A stretch of DNA of 64,000 nt, from assembly GCF_002003265.1 (NCBI RefSeq), contig NZ_CP019687.1, positions 3,411,001-3,475,000 of the forward strand, read 5' to 3'. This document shows, in pieces, positions 10,216 through 19,937 of the stretch. How positions within the stretch are numbered: position 1 is the first letter of the stretch; each line of letters opens with the position of its first letter. The notes beneath the pieces are model-generated. The model was not told the origin of the DNA, made no database searches, and saw nothing but the letters and a program-made list of their open reading frames with translations. This stretch comes from Paenibacillus larvae subsp. larvae (lineage in GTDB: Bacteria; Bacillota; Bacilli; Paenibacillales; NBRC-103111). Both the position numbers and the translations under genes were made by a program.

Positions 10216-10409
10216 CCAGTACATTGGATCTTTAGCTGACTTTAGCTGACATAACATTAAAAATTCACAAATTCGCTATGGGTCGAAACCAATTTAAGCC
10301 TTGATATATAAGGGACTTTAGAATAAACTATTATCCAATAACAGGCAATGACAAATTTCACAAGCTTCTTAGACGGGACGGGGAATTGGAAATGTCTCTA
10401 TTTATGTTT

Positions 10410-10457
10410 TTCGACAATAATCTACATAACTATCGATTCTATAGATCAGATTCGACA
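10410..10457 (+). promoter_or_regulatory. Two perfect Spo0A boxes upstream of the HD-domain gene
   Basis: TTCGACA, the complement of TGTCGAA, occurs at 10410-10416 and 10451-10457. A possible -10, TATAGA (10440-10445), lies between them with no good -35, as is common for Spo0A-activated SigA promoters. Whether Spo0A would activate or repress here is not clear; the second box is downstream of the possible -10. Confidence 0.6.
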
Positions 10458-10474
10458 AAGGTGGTGTTAAGACA

Positions 10475-11740
10475 GTGAGGGAAGAAAAAGTATTCAAGGA
10501 CCCTGTTCATCATTATGTATATGTCAAGGATCGCCTGATTTGGGACCTTATCAATACAAAAGAATTTCAGAGATTGAGGCGTATTCGCCAACTGGGTACT
10601 TCTTTCTACACTTTTCATGGTGCGGAACATAGCCGTTTTTCACATTCGTTGGGTGTATATGAGATTACCCGAAAAATTATATCCCAGTTTGAAAGAAACG
10701 ATTATGAGGATTGGCCTAAGGAGGAGCGTCTTCTTTGCCTGTGCGCTTCCTTGCTCCATGATTTGGGACACGGACCATTCTCTCATTCCATTGAAAAAGT
10801 GTTCGGTACGAATCACGAAGAATGGTCCTGCCGCATGGTACTGGAAGATACAGAAGTAAACCGGGTACTGAAGCAGGTTTCTCCGGATTTTCCCCAGAAA
10901 GTAGCGGACGTTATAAAGAAAACTTATCAGAAGGAGATTGTCGTCAGTCTGGTATCAAGTCAGCTGGATGCGGACCGGATGGATTATTTGCTCCGCGATG
11001 CTTATTTCACAGGTGTAAACTATGGCAAGTTTGACTTAGAGCGCATTCTCCGGGTAATCCGTCCTTACAAGGAACATATTGTAGTAAAAGAAAGCGGCAT
11101 GCACGCTGTGGAAGACTACCTAATGTCCCGGTACCAAATGTATTGGCAAATTTATTTTCACCCCGTAACCCGGAGTGCTGAAATCTTGTTGCACAAAATA
11201 TTTATGCGCGCCAAGCATTTATATGAGGGGGGCTATACATTCCATTTTATGCTGGAACCGGTCCGTAGTCTCCTGAGTGGGCATATAACTATAGACTCTT
11301 ATTTTATGTTGGATGAATCTCTTGTTCAAACTAATCTGATCTATTGGATTAACGAAAAGGATAAGATTCTGTCTGACTTGTGTCACCGTTTCATTAATAG
11401 ACGTTTGTTTAAATACATAACAGTAGACGGTCCTCACCCCGATTTGTTGGGAGAGATTCAGGAGGCTTTGGAAGACCTCGGCAAGGATCCGAATTATTAT
11501 AGTGAAGTGGATTTCCCCTCCGATCTTTCTTATGATGTTTATAAGCCCGGTGAAAAAGACGAAAAACTTCCTATCCTGCTCCTGAACCGGAAAGAAGAGC
11601 TCACCGAAATCTCCAAAAAATCGGAAATTGTCCGTTCGATCAGTGGACTTCAGGCAGGAAAACGCCATATTTATTACCCGGAGGAATTGCTTTTAAATAT
11701 CCGGACCTCTAATTTGAAACAGTGGTTAAACAAGGGTTAG
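10475..11740 (+). CDS. HD-domain phosphohydrolase (YwfO-like dNTPase family)
   Basis: The 421-residue protein belongs to the SAMHD1/YwfO group of HD phosphohydrolases, many of which hydrolyse (d)NTPs; the substrate here is not known. The metal-binding residues are visible: H52 within AEHSRFSHS, the HD pair H95-D96 in LLHDLGHGPFSH, and a later Asp in LDADRMDYLLRD. The GTG at 10475 is preceded by AAGGTGG. It stands divergent to abrB, and its upstream region carries two perfect Spo0A boxes. In B. subtilis ywfO is elsewhere, so this placement is a lineage difference. Confidence 0.88.
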   Translation: MREEKVFKDPVHHYVYVKDRLIWDLINTKEFQRLRRIRQLGTSFYTFHGAEHSRFSHSLGVYEITRKIISQFERNDYEDWPKEERLLCLCASLLHDLGHGPFSHSIEKVFGTNHEEWSCRMVLEDTEVNRVLKQVSPDFPQKVADVIKKTYQKEIVVSLVSSQLDADRMDYLLRDAYFTGVNYGKFDLERILRVIRPYKEHIVVKESGMHAVEDYLMSRYQMYWQIYFHPVTRSAEILLHKIFMRAKHLYEGGYTFHFMLEPVRSLLSGHITIDSYFMLDESLVQTNLIYWINEKDKILSDLCHRFINRRLFKYITVDGPHPDLLGEIQEALEDLGKDPNYYSEVDFPSDLSYDVYKPGEKDEKLPILLLNRKEELTEISKKSEIVRSISGLQAGKRHIYYPEELLLNIRTSNLKQWLNKG

Positions 11741-11777
11741 CAAACCTACATTTTTTTGAAAAGGGGAGACAGCAAGA

Positions 11778-12545
11778 ATGTTGACGGATACTCATACCCA
11801 TTTGAACGCCGAGCAATTTAATGAAGACCGGGAATTGGTTATTCAGCGTGCTCTTGAACAAGGGGTAACCCGCATAGTGAATGTGGGATTTAATCGTGAA
11901 ACGATTCCAAGCTCCATTGAACTTGCGGAGCGTTATGATTTCATTTATTCCACGGTTGGATGGCATCCTCAGGATGCTAAGGATATGACAGAGGAAGATT
12001 TGGTTTGGATCGAGGAATTATGCAGCCATGAGAAAGTGGTAGCCATTGGAGAGATCGGACTGGATTACTACTGGGACACATCCCCGAAAGATGTTCAGCA
12101 GGAAGTCTTCCGAAAACAAATCCGGCTGGCGCATAAGCTGAAGATGCCGATTGTCATCCATAACCGGGATGCTCATGCAGATGTTATACGCATTTTGCAG
12201 GAAGAAAATGCCGCCGAAGTCGGCGGCATCATGCATTGTTATTCGGGAAGCTGGGAAACAGCCAAACAATGTCTGGATATGAACTTCTATATTTCCTTCG
12301 GAGGTCCGGTTACCTTCAAAAATGCCAAGCAGCCGAAGGAGGTTTTGGCCCGGGTTCCTCTTGACCGGCTGCTTGTGGAAACGGATGCCCCTTATCTTAC
12401 TCCACATCCTTTCCGCGGCAAACGTAATGAAACCGGTTATGTCAGACTAGTGGCGGAAGCAGCTGCGGAAATCAGGGGAATGCCTCTTGAAGAGCTTGCA
12501 GAGATCACTACCCGGAATGCTATCCGCCTGTTGGGTCTTAAGTAG
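11778..12545 (+). CDS. TatD family metal-dependent hydrolase (YabD)
   Basis: The 255-residue TIM-barrel protein is a TatD-type metal-dependent DNase. It has the full set of ligands: THTHLN at the N-terminus, GEIGLDYY with the catalytic Glu, PIVIHNRDA, MHCYSG and ETDAPYLTP. The ATG at 11778 follows AAGGGGAGA. Cellular role is uncertain; proposed roles include DNA repair and quality control. Its 3' end overlaps the convergent ecsB by 8 bp. Confidence 0.93.
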   Translation: MLTDTHTHLNAEQFNEDRELVIQRALEQGVTRIVNVGFNRETIPSSIELAERYDFIYSTVGWHPQDAKDMTEEDLVWIEELCSHEKVVAIGEIGLDYYWDTSPKDVQQEVFRKQIRLAHKLKMPIVIHNRDAHADVIRILQEENAAEVGGIMHCYSGSWETAKQCLDMNFYISFGGPVTFKNAKQPKEVLARVPLDRLLVETDAPYLTPHPFRGKRNETGYVRLVAEAAAEIRGMPLEELAEITTRNAIRLLGLK

Positions 12546-13752
12546 TCCAGATTTCCTTAAACTTGCGTTTCAACCGAATCCGGCCGGCCCATAGGGCACA
12601 TGCAAGTCCCAAAATAATCCAAGCCGCCCCTGCCAGGAGTTCCAGGCGGATAAAGAAGGGCACACTTAACAGCACGACCACTGCTGTTAGCGTTACTTCA
12701 GTTATCCGCACGAGAGCTCCTTTTTGCTGACCTTCTTTAAGGGGATACATATGTATCCAAAACGTATACGTATGCATATGTTCTATAGAAGAAACTTGTA
12801 CCGTTATGATAAGAAAAGCGACGATTGCTACCAGACCCCGCATGATTTCTGCCGAACTGACACACATGATCATGAAAGCCAGACCCAGAGTGCGGAGCGT
12901 CATGCTGAACAATTCAGAGCGGATGAAGCTCTTGGCATATAAATAATGGAAAGTATGGGCAGAATCAAAAGGGATTCGTTTAAAAATACCGTTCATCCAT
13001 CTTCTCCGCATCACACGTGTTCCCAATTCCGGTACTTCCATAAACCAGCTGAAAAATAAATTCAACCTGTACTTATGCTGCTTTTCCCGGTCTATCAGAT
13101 ATTCCCAGCCTATGATATAACGCCGAGTTGATCGAAAAACTGCCAACCAGATTAGGATGGCTAAAATAGTACAGATAGCGGCGTACAAAACTCCCCATTG
13201 GAAAAGAATCAGGAGGATAAGCGTCGCTGTTAGCCACCGGTATGCGACAGAAACTGACCGGATTACCGGATGAATCCACTTTGTCTCCTGCCAATAAGCC
13301 ATTAAATGGGTAGCCTTCATTATAAGGAGAAAAGCAAGAATCGACAAAAAGGGCCGGGCTTCATTACCCGTACAATGCCGGTACAAAGGCCATAACAGGA
13401 TCAGGGCCGCAAATATACGAAAAGCCTGGATGCCGAAACTGTACCGGAACGCTTTTTGAAAGTATAGGCTCAGCTCTGTTTCGACAGGAAGGAGGTAGAT
13501 TCGATCAGGCTCCCGAATTAAAGTACGAATGTTGCCCGGGCAGATCATCAGCGACAAAAAGGGAATTGCGATCCATAAGTAAGGGAAAGAGGCGGGAAGC
13601 GTCTGCAATGTTTTTCCATAATAATAAGAGAAAACAATAATGAATAAAACCAGAAACCCTCCGAAGTTGCTTCTTCCTACAACTCTCCAATATCCCATAA
13701 CAGATTGGATATAATGATCGAATCTTTTTTTCCATAACGTTTGAGGATGCAT
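12538..13752 (-). CDS. ecsB: ABC transporter permease EcsB
   Basis: EcsB is the membrane partner of EcsA; in B. subtilis the pair affects protein secretion, competence and RasP-dependent intramembrane proteolysis. The 404-residue product has roughly eight hydrophobic segments and the EcsB-type opening with paired Trp/Arg-rich segments. It starts at an ATG that shares one base with the ecsA stop (TAATG), which implies translational coupling. The transported substrate is unknown. Confidence 0.88.
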   Translation of the reverse strand: MHPQTLWKKRFDHYIQSVMGYWRVVGRSNFGGFLVLFIIVFSYYYGKTLQTLPASFPYLWIAIPFLSLMICPGNIRTLIREPDRIYLLPVETELSLYFQKAFRYSFGIQAFRIFAALILLWPLYRHCTGNEARPFLSILAFLLIMKATHLMAYWQETKWIHPVIRSVSVAYRWLTATLILLILFQWGVLYAAICTILAILIWLAVFRSTRRYIIGWEYLIDREKQHKYRLNLFFSWFMEVPELGTRVMRRRWMNGIFKRIPFDSAHTFHYLYAKSFIRSELFSMTLRTLGLAFMIMCVSSAEIMRGLVAIVAFLIITVQVSSIEHMHTYTFWIHMYPLKEGQQKGALVRITEVTLTAVVVLLSVPFFIRLELLAGAAWIILGLACALWAGRIRLKRKFKEIWTT

Positions 13753-14498
13753 TAACGTACTCCGCCTTTAACCATATAATAGAAGAGTTCATCCAAAGAG
13801 GCAGCGGGCATTCCCGTTTTCCCGCGTAAGTCCTCCAATGTTCCTTGAGCCACAATTTCGCCTTGGTCCAGTACAATGAACCGGTCGCAATATTTTTCAA
13901 TTGTTGATAAAATATGCGAACTGAGCAGGAAGCTTGCCCCGTTTTCCTTATATTTCGACATTAAATCCAAGAGAGAGCGCATGGCTAAGGGATCAAGACC
14001 CAGAAAGGGTTCATCGATCACATAGAGAGAAGGTCTGACGAGAAAGGCGTTCATAATCATAACCTTCTGCTTCATTCCTTTGGAGAGCTGTGTGGAGAAA
14101 CTGCCGGTTTTTTCTTTCATGTGGAATTCATTCAGCAGAATCTCAGCTCTTTCTTCCAGCTCTTTTCGATTCAGCCCATAGGCCATGGCAGTCAATTCAA
14201 GATGCTCTTGGATAGTCAGCTCTTCATAAAGTTCAGGGCTTTCCGGTACATAAGCGTAAGAGCTGCGGTAGGAAGTTCTGTTTTCTTTCAGGGTATTTCC
14301 GTGGATGCGTATGGATCCCTGTTGGGGTTCCAGTAGCCCCAGGATGTGCTTTATCGTGGTACTTTTGCCGGCTCCGTTTAATCCGATGAGGCCTACCATT
14401 TCTCCTTTTTTAACGGAGAACGTGATATTTTTTAAAACGGGTTTTCCTGGCAAATAGCCCCCATAAAGTTCTTCAACGGTAAGGACATCTGTCATCAT
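13752..14498 (-). CDS. ecsA: ABC transporter ATP-binding protein EcsA
   Basis: EcsA is the ATPase of the EcsAB exporter. The 248-residue protein has Walker A GLNGAGKST (39-47), the signature LSKGMKQK, Walker B LYVIDEP, and the D-loop GLDP. The ATG at 14498 has AGGTG six bases upstream; a GTG at 14504 and an ATG at 14495 are the alternatives. A TATAAT lies about 35 bp upstream on the minus strand, without a clear -35 at standard spacing. Confidence 0.92.
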   Translation of the reverse strand: MMTDVLTVEELYGGYLPGKPVLKNITFSVKKGEMVGLIGLNGAGKSTTIKHILGLLEPQQGSIRIHGNTLKENRTSYRSSYAYVPESPELYEELTIQEHLELTAMAYGLNRKELEERAEILLNEFHMKEKTGSFSTQLSKGMKQKVMIMNAFLVRPSLYVIDEPFLGLDPLAMRSLLDLMSKYKENGASFLLSSHILSTIEKYCDRFIVLDQGEIVAQGTLEDLRGKTGMPAASLDELFYYMVKGGVR

Positions 14499-14694
14499 GA
14501 TCACCTGCTTTTATTGCTAAATGCTGTAAAACTATTATAATCAAAACTGAGTCAAAAGCATAATTGGAATACATTTCCTTAGAAATTCTCATAAAAATTT
14601 AGTTTTAATGAGGAAAAGGCAGAAAAGATGGGGGTTATCTTCATATAATGGACTAATAAAGCCAAATTTTAATGAAAATAAGGGTGGCTTCCTC

Positions 14695-14724
14695 TTTACA
14701 GAATATGCTGGAACAGCGTAATAT
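14695..14724 (+). promoter_or_regulatory. Candidate promoter of the c-di-AMP riboswitch and yabE
   Basis: TTTACA (14695) and TAATAT (14719) are 18 bp apart and would start RNA about 20 bases before the aptamer. A lone TATAAT at 14644 is an alternative without a -35. Confidence 0.5.
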
Positions 14725-14750
14725 ACTTTCATGATAACTTAATAAGCTAT

Positions 14751-14963
14751 CTCAATGTGATCGCTGAATTTCCTGGTAACAGGAAAACGGGGGGAACCGC
14801 TGTGAATACCGATAGGTGGGAAAAGTCGAACCTAATCGGAGGGTAACAGACCATTATGGGGTGAATCCTTACAGGTCCGGGCTGGTGAAGAATACCGGCA
14901 AGGGTGGGTAAGGTAGGGCTACTCTCAGTCCGAATCCGTCAGCTAACCTCGTAAGCACATGAG
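14751..14963 (+). ncRNA. Cyclic di-AMP riboswitch (ydaO-yuaA type)
   Basis: The conserved elements of the ydaO aptamer occur in order: TCGCTGAAT (14761), ACGGGGGGAACC (14787), TGGGGTGAATCC (14857), GGTAGGGCT (14912), and TCCGAATCCGTCAGC with TAACCTCG (from 14929). The P1 helix closes as CTC(A)ATGTG with CACATGAG (14751-14759 with 14956-14963). The intrinsic terminator at 15014 supplies the expression platform. In known members the ligand turns expression off. The gene downstream, yabE, encodes a cell-wall protein, a usual target class. Confidence 0.92.
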
Positions 14964-15013
14964 AGAGGGTACATTGTAGTGTCGTCTTTAAAAATTAAGA
15001 CAGATTTTCTCAG

Positions 15014-15048
15014 GCCACGGGAAGATTCCTCTTTCCCTGGCTTTTTTT
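15014..15048 (+). terminator. Riboswitch-controlled terminator
   Basis: GCCACGGGAAGA pairs with TCTTTCCCTGGC (one mismatch or bulge) and is followed by T7. It lies 50 nt past the aptamer and before yabE, so it is the likely regulated attenuator. Confidence 0.85.
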
Positions 15049-15106
15049 GCTTTCGTTAGGACGAGGATCCGTCAGGGATCCACTAAAGACTAAAGAAGGA
15101 GGTGGA

Positions 15107-15187
15107 TTGAACCCGCTGGTGCCACTACCTTGTCATCGGATACGGGGGAGGCCTAACAAGGCACGGCATTCATTATATTTTACTTGA
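15107..15187 (+). CDS. Possible 26-residue leader peptide between riboswitch and yabE
   Basis: A TTG-initiated frame of 26 codons follows a strong GAAGGAGGTG ribosome site (15095-15104, only four bases from the start). It ends in TGA at 15187, 60 bp before yabE. The peptide (beginning MNPLVPLPCHRIRGR) is rich in Pro, Arg and His, with no signal peptide or membrane segment. It lies wholly in the RNA made only when the riboswitch terminator is bypassed. I do not recognise it. The strong site is the main support, and it could be fortuitous. Confidence 0.4.
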   Translation: MNPLVPLPCHRIRGRPNKARHSLYFT

Positions 15188-15247
15188 GTCACGTCATTTT
15201 AATCATGCATAAACTCGACGGCGGGACTTTGAAGGAGGACCGAAGAA

Positions 15248-16399
15248 GTGGGCAATATATCGAACCCTGAGACCCATGAAAAACGATCATCCAGCATGTC
15301 CTTCGCATTGCGATGGAAGCATGAAAACTTGCGTATGATTTCTATTGTGGCCATTATTTCATTCGCTTTGACTTTCATGTTGTTGGTGTTGTTGTACGGT
15401 ACGGCTACCAAGAGCGTATCCCTAGTTGTGAATGGACAAGAGAAAAACGTCGAAACCAGACAATGGGTCCTGCAGCGGCTACTGGATGACGAAGCTATTA
15501 CAATCGGAGAACACGATTATGTGTCTGTAGCGCTGGACAGCAAAATTCAAGACGGTCAGAAGATTGTGATTGACCACGCTATACCGGTTGAACTGAAAGC
15601 TGATGGACAGACCAAAACTGTTTACACAACTGCAAGAACGGTAGAAAGTGCATTGAAGGATTTTAATATAACTTTGGCAGATTTGGATAAAGTAAAACCT
15701 TCCATGGACTCAGCTCTAACTCCGAATATGGGCATTCAGGTTATCAGGGTAACAAAGGAGTATGAGGACATTACCGAACCAATTGCCTTTGACGTTGTGA
15801 AGAAAAATGAGGAACAGCTGTTAAAAGGCAAGGAACAAATTGTGCAGGAAGGCAAGGAAGGCATCCTGTCCAAGAAAAAAGAAAAGATTTTTGAAGATGG
15901 CGTACTGGTTGCTGAAGCCATTGTGAATCAGGAAGTACAGTCCGAGAGCGTAAACAAAGTCATTGCTGTCGGTACAAAAGAACCTGTGACGATTGCCTCG
16001 GTTCCCGAACCGAAACAAATACCCGCCATGGTTAATAAATCTACGGTGAAACAACCTGAAACGAATTCAGGCGGGCCCCTGGCTAACAGTAAAAAAATCT
16101 TGAAAAATGTTACGTTGACGGCCTACTCCGCTCAAGAGCCAGGCTTAAGTATGGCTACGGCTTCCGGTGCAAAAGCTGCAGAAGGAAGAACCATTGCGGT
16201 TGACCCAAGTGTTATCCCTCTTGGATGGTGGGTATACATTGAAGGTATCGGCTATCGTCGTGCGGAAGATACAGGCGGAGCGATCAAAGGCAACAAAATC
16301 GACGTTTATTTCGATACATTAGACCATGTGAACCGTTTTGGGGTAAAACGCGGCCTGACGGTTCACGTTATTGGACCAAACAAACCATCCGAAGACTAA
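15248..16399 (+). CDS. yabE: Cell-wall-binding G5 and 3D domain protein YabE
   Basis: YabE resembles resuscitation-promoting factors and is thought to act on peptidoglycan outside the cell. The 383-residue protein has an N-terminal signal anchor (about 30-52), two ubiquitin-like DUF348 repeats (roughly 55-170, each with the TR-(W/V) turn), a G5 domain (about 170-250) and a C-terminal 3D domain (about 290-378) with the three Asp motifs [13 protein letters not shown] and DVYFD. The GTG at 15248 follows GAAGGAGG. It is preceded by a c-di-AMP riboswitch, which links its expression to the wall and osmotic signal. Confidence 0.93.
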   Translation: MGNISNPETHEKRSSSMSFALRWKHENLRMISIVAIISFALTFMLLVLLYGTATKSVSLVVNGQEKNVETRQWVLQRLLDDEAITIGEHDYVSVALDSKIQDGQKIVIDHAIPVELKADGQTKTVYTTARTVESALKDFNITLADLDKVKPSMDSALTPNMGIQVIRVTKEYEDITEPIAFDVVKKNEEQLLKGKEQIVQEGKEGILSKKKEKIFEDGVLVAEAIVNQEVQSESVNKVIAVGTKEPVTIASVPEPKQIPAMVNKSTVKQPETNSGGPLANSKKILKNVTLTAYSAQEPGLSMATASGAKAAEGRTIAVDPSVIPLGWWVYIEGIGYRRAEDTGGAIKGNKIDVYFDTLDHVNRFGVKRGLTVHVIGPNKPSED

Positions 16400-16442
16400 T
16401 CCCTGCATAAACAGGGTATACTGCTTCCCATACAAGATGGCG

Positions 16443-16472
16443 AAAAAGAAGAGGAGGTTCCTCTTCTTTTTT
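16443..16472 (+). terminator. Terminator of yabE
   Basis: GAAGAGGA / TCCTCTTC with a GGT loop, flanked by A and T runs (AAAAA before, TTTTTT after), lies 43 bp past the stop. Confidence 0.9.
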
Positions 16473-16516
16473 CTGCGTTCTGTGAAGTTTGAAGGAAGAG
16501 AAGAAGGGGAAACTAA

Positions 16517-17973
<1,457 letters not shown>

Positions 17974-17975
17974 AC

Positions 17976-18003
17976 ACCAATTACCCAATGCCGCCATAGG
18001 ATA
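17976..18003 (+). promoter_or_regulatory. Candidate SigK promoter of yabG
   Basis: CATAGGATA (17995-18003) matches the SigK -10 CATAnnnTA exactly, with an AC (17976) 17 bp upstream as the -35. It leaves a leader of only about 14 bases before the yabG start, which is tight. The B. subtilis gene is SigK-dependent. Confidence 0.55.
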
Positions 18004-18023
18004 GCCTAGGGGAGGGGATTACC

Positions 18024-18902
18024 ATGAGGCAGGGTGACCTGGTGACGAGAAAATCCTACGGTGGAGACATCCTTTTTCGCATTGAACAAATTATATTCTC
18101 CGAGAAGGCGGTATTGCGGGGAGTGGATTACCGGTTGATGGCCGATGCACCGGTTCAGGACCTGGAAAGGGCCAATTCATCCTCTTCAAGTGATTACCCC
18201 AGGCTTAACGAGCCTACGGTGCTTGAAACGATGAGACGAATGGGGCAGTTCCGCAAACAACAGCATTCCCGCAATCAATCCGTAATCTCTCAAAAGAATG
18301 CGGCCCACTCCCATTTTTTCGAAATGCCGGGGAAAGTGCTTCACCTGGATGGCGACCCATCTTATTTAAAGAAAAGCCTTCATTTATACAACAAGCTTCG
18401 AGTGCCTGCCGAGGGCTTTTATGTTAATGAAAAACAAATGCCGGATGTCCTGTACCGTTTATTGCCTCGGATTAAACCGGATATTGTGGTTATAACCGGA
18501 CATGACGGGCTTATTAAGAACCGGAGAAAGGACTTGAACAGCCTTGAGAGTTATAAAAATTCGCTATACTTTGTTAAAGCTGTTCAAATAGCCCGTCAGT
18601 ATGAACGGAGTAGAGATAATCTAACCATAGTGGCGGGGGCTTGCCAGTCTCACTTTGAAGCTTTGCTTCATGCAGGAGCCAATTTTGCAAGTTCTCCTGC
18701 CCGGATTCTGATTCACGCCTTAGATCCGCTGTGCATTGCTTCCAAATTGGCCTGTACCTCTATACGGGATACAATCTCTATGATTGACATGGCCGAACTG
18801 ACGGTAACAGGCCTCGAGGGTTTAGGAGGATTGGAGTCCAGAGGAAGCTACCGCTTAGGTGTTCCCCGGCTTAAGGCTTACGAAAAAGAATCCGTTCCAT
18901 AA
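18024..18902 (+). CDS. yabG: Sporulation-specific protease YabG
   Basis: YabG is a mother-cell cysteine protease that trims spore coat proteins before cross-linking. The 292-residue protein aligns with the peptidase U57 family throughout, with the opening GDLVTRKSYGGDILFRI and the conserved VITGHDG and AGACQSHFEALLHAG segments; the Cys-His context of AGACQSH is the likely active-site region. The ATG at 18024 follows GGGGAGGGG. A terminator lies 8 bp past the stop, so it is probably monocistronic. Confidence 0.94.
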   Translation: MRQGDLVTRKSYGGDILFRIEQIIFSEKAVLRGVDYRLMADAPVQDLERANSSSSSDYPRLNEPTVLETMRRMGQFRKQQHSRNQSVISQKNAAHSHFFEMPGKVLHLDGDPSYLKKSLHLYNKLRVPAEGFYVNEKQMPDVLYRLLPRIKPDIVVITGHDGLIKNRRKDLNSLESYKNSLYFVKAVQIARQYERSRDNLTIVAGACQSHFEALLHAGANFASSPARILIHALDPLCIASKLACTSIRDTISMIDMAELTVTGLEGLGGLESRGSYRLGVPRLKAYEKESVP

Positions 18903-18910
18903 CATCTATA

Positions 18911-18933
18911 GCGCCCTTAAAGGGTGCTTTTTT
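18911..18933 (+). terminator. Terminator of yabG
   Basis: GCGCCC / GGGTGC with loop TTAAA, followed by T6. Confidence 0.85.
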
Positions 18934-19050
18934 GTGTAAAGATAAGTAAATATAAGCCGACAAGAGCCATTTTCTTTTCTTTCCGTATAATTTCCATAAA
19001 AATAACAAACCCTGTCTAAAGAGTTAACTGAAATTAATCCCGATAGACTG

Positions 19051-19080
19051 TTGACAATAAACTTGCCATCCTGATATAAT
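19051..19080 (+). promoter_or_regulatory. veg upstream SigA promoter
   Basis: TTGACA (19051) and TATAAT (19075), both perfect, are separated by 18 bp. It is the first of two tandem promoters. Confidence 0.88.
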
Positions 19081-19091
19081 ATTTGGTTCGC

Positions 19092-19120
19092 TTGACAAAA
19101 TGTCAGGGTTTGGGTATAAT
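19092..19120 (+). promoter_or_regulatory. veg downstream SigA promoter
   Basis: TTGACA (19092) and TATAAT (19115), both perfect, with the optimal 17-bp spacing. B. subtilis veg also has two strong tandem promoters. Confidence 0.92.
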
Positions 19121-19146
19121 ATATACGGAAAGAGGTGGTTGAGGTA

Positions 19147-19422
19147 ATGGCAAAAAATTCGCTGTTGGAAATTAAACGCAGTTTGGATCCGCATGTAGGA
19201 CAAAAGATTCGTTTAAGAGCAAACGGTGGCCGCCGAAAGACCATTGAGCGATCGGGTGTTCTCGAAGAAACCTACCCTTCTGTTTTTATTGTGAAGCTGG
19301 ATCAGGAACAGCACACGTTCAAGAGAGTTTCCTACACTTACGCAGATATATTAACGGAATCCGTAGAAGTTACCGTATGCAATGATGAGGGACAAACCCG
19401 GATTACGTATATTGAGCACTGA
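19147..19422 (+). CDS. veg: Veg protein
   Basis: Veg is a small, very strongly expressed protein that stimulates biofilm formation in B. subtilis by countering SinR. The 91-residue product has the family core [14 protein letters not shown]-like segment ([20 protein letters not shown], about 29-48) and [12 protein letters not shown] chose ATG 19147, matching the family's MAK start, over an upstream GTG at 19135. Tandem consensus promoters precede it and two terminators follow, consistent with a single-gene, highly transcribed unit. Confidence 0.95.
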   Translation: MAKNSLLEIKRSLDPHVGQKIRLRANGGRRKTIERSGVLEETYPSVFIVKLDQEQHTFKRVSYTYADILTESVEVTVCNDEGQTRITYIEH

Positions 19423-19432
19423 AAGGCTTGCC

Positions 19433-19464
19433 GGCAGGCTCCCTACGGGAGTTCTGCCTTTTTT
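19433..19464 (+). terminator. First terminator of veg
   Basis: GGCAG-G-CTCCC pairs with GGGAG-TT-CTGCC around a TAC loop and is followed by TTTTTT. Confidence 0.88.
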
Positions 19465-19465
19465 G

Positions 19466-19499
19466 AAAGATAAGGGTGAAATCATTTTCCCTTATCTTT
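19466..19499 (+). terminator. Second hairpin/terminator after veg
   Basis: An 11-bp perfect stem (AAAGATAAGGG / CCCTTATCTTT) starts one base after the first terminator and is followed by an AT-rich stretch rather than a clean T run. Confidence 0.65.
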
Positions 19500-19564
19500 A
19501 TTTATTTTACGGCCCAAAAAAGTTCGCTTCTAAATAATACGTTGGTCCCCCATTTATCCGGTTC

Positions 19565-19594
19565 GCATGAGGAAAATCTGTTTAGCGCATACTA
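19565..19594 (+). promoter_or_regulatory. SigG promoter of sspF
   Basis: GCATGA (19565-19570) and CATACTA (19588-19594), 17 bp apart, match the forespore SigG consensus. Confidence 0.75.
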
Positions 19595-19641
19595 TTACGG
19601 CAAGCATCGTCGCATATGATTGCTGCAAAGGAGGATTTCAT

Positions 19642-19824
19642 ATGGGAAGAAGACGCCGTAGTACCATGTCAGATCAATTGAAGAATGAGCTTGCAAAAGA
19701 CCTTGGCTTTTATGATACCGTACAAAAAGAGGGCTGGGGAGGCATTAAAGCGAAAGATGCCGGTAATATGGTCAAACGCGCTATTCAAATTGCCGAGCAG
19801 GCTGCCCAAAAAAAGCGGCCTTAG
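19642..19824 (+). CDS. sspF: Small acid-soluble spore protein SspF
   Basis: SspF is a minor alpha/beta-type SASP that coats forespore DNA. The 60-residue product contains the family motifs: [11 protein letters not shown], then [17 protein letters not shown], with the germination-protease type site at the Glu-Gly pair before WGG. The ATG at 19642 follows AAAGGAGG at a standard distance; a longer upstream frame is not used. A SigG-type promoter 50 bp upstream agrees with forespore expression. Confidence 0.93.
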   Translation: MGRRRRSTMSDQLKNELAKDLGFYDTVQKEGWGGIKAKDAGNMVKRAIQIAEQAAQKKRP

Positions 19825-19937
19825 CAGACATTACAAAAAAGCTGAAGCGGACAGAGCTTTAGCTTTTCTTTTTCTCATTTGTTATAATAATGAGCAGCCA
19901 TTTCATAAGGCTTAAAGCGCGTGAAGAGGTGAATGTG

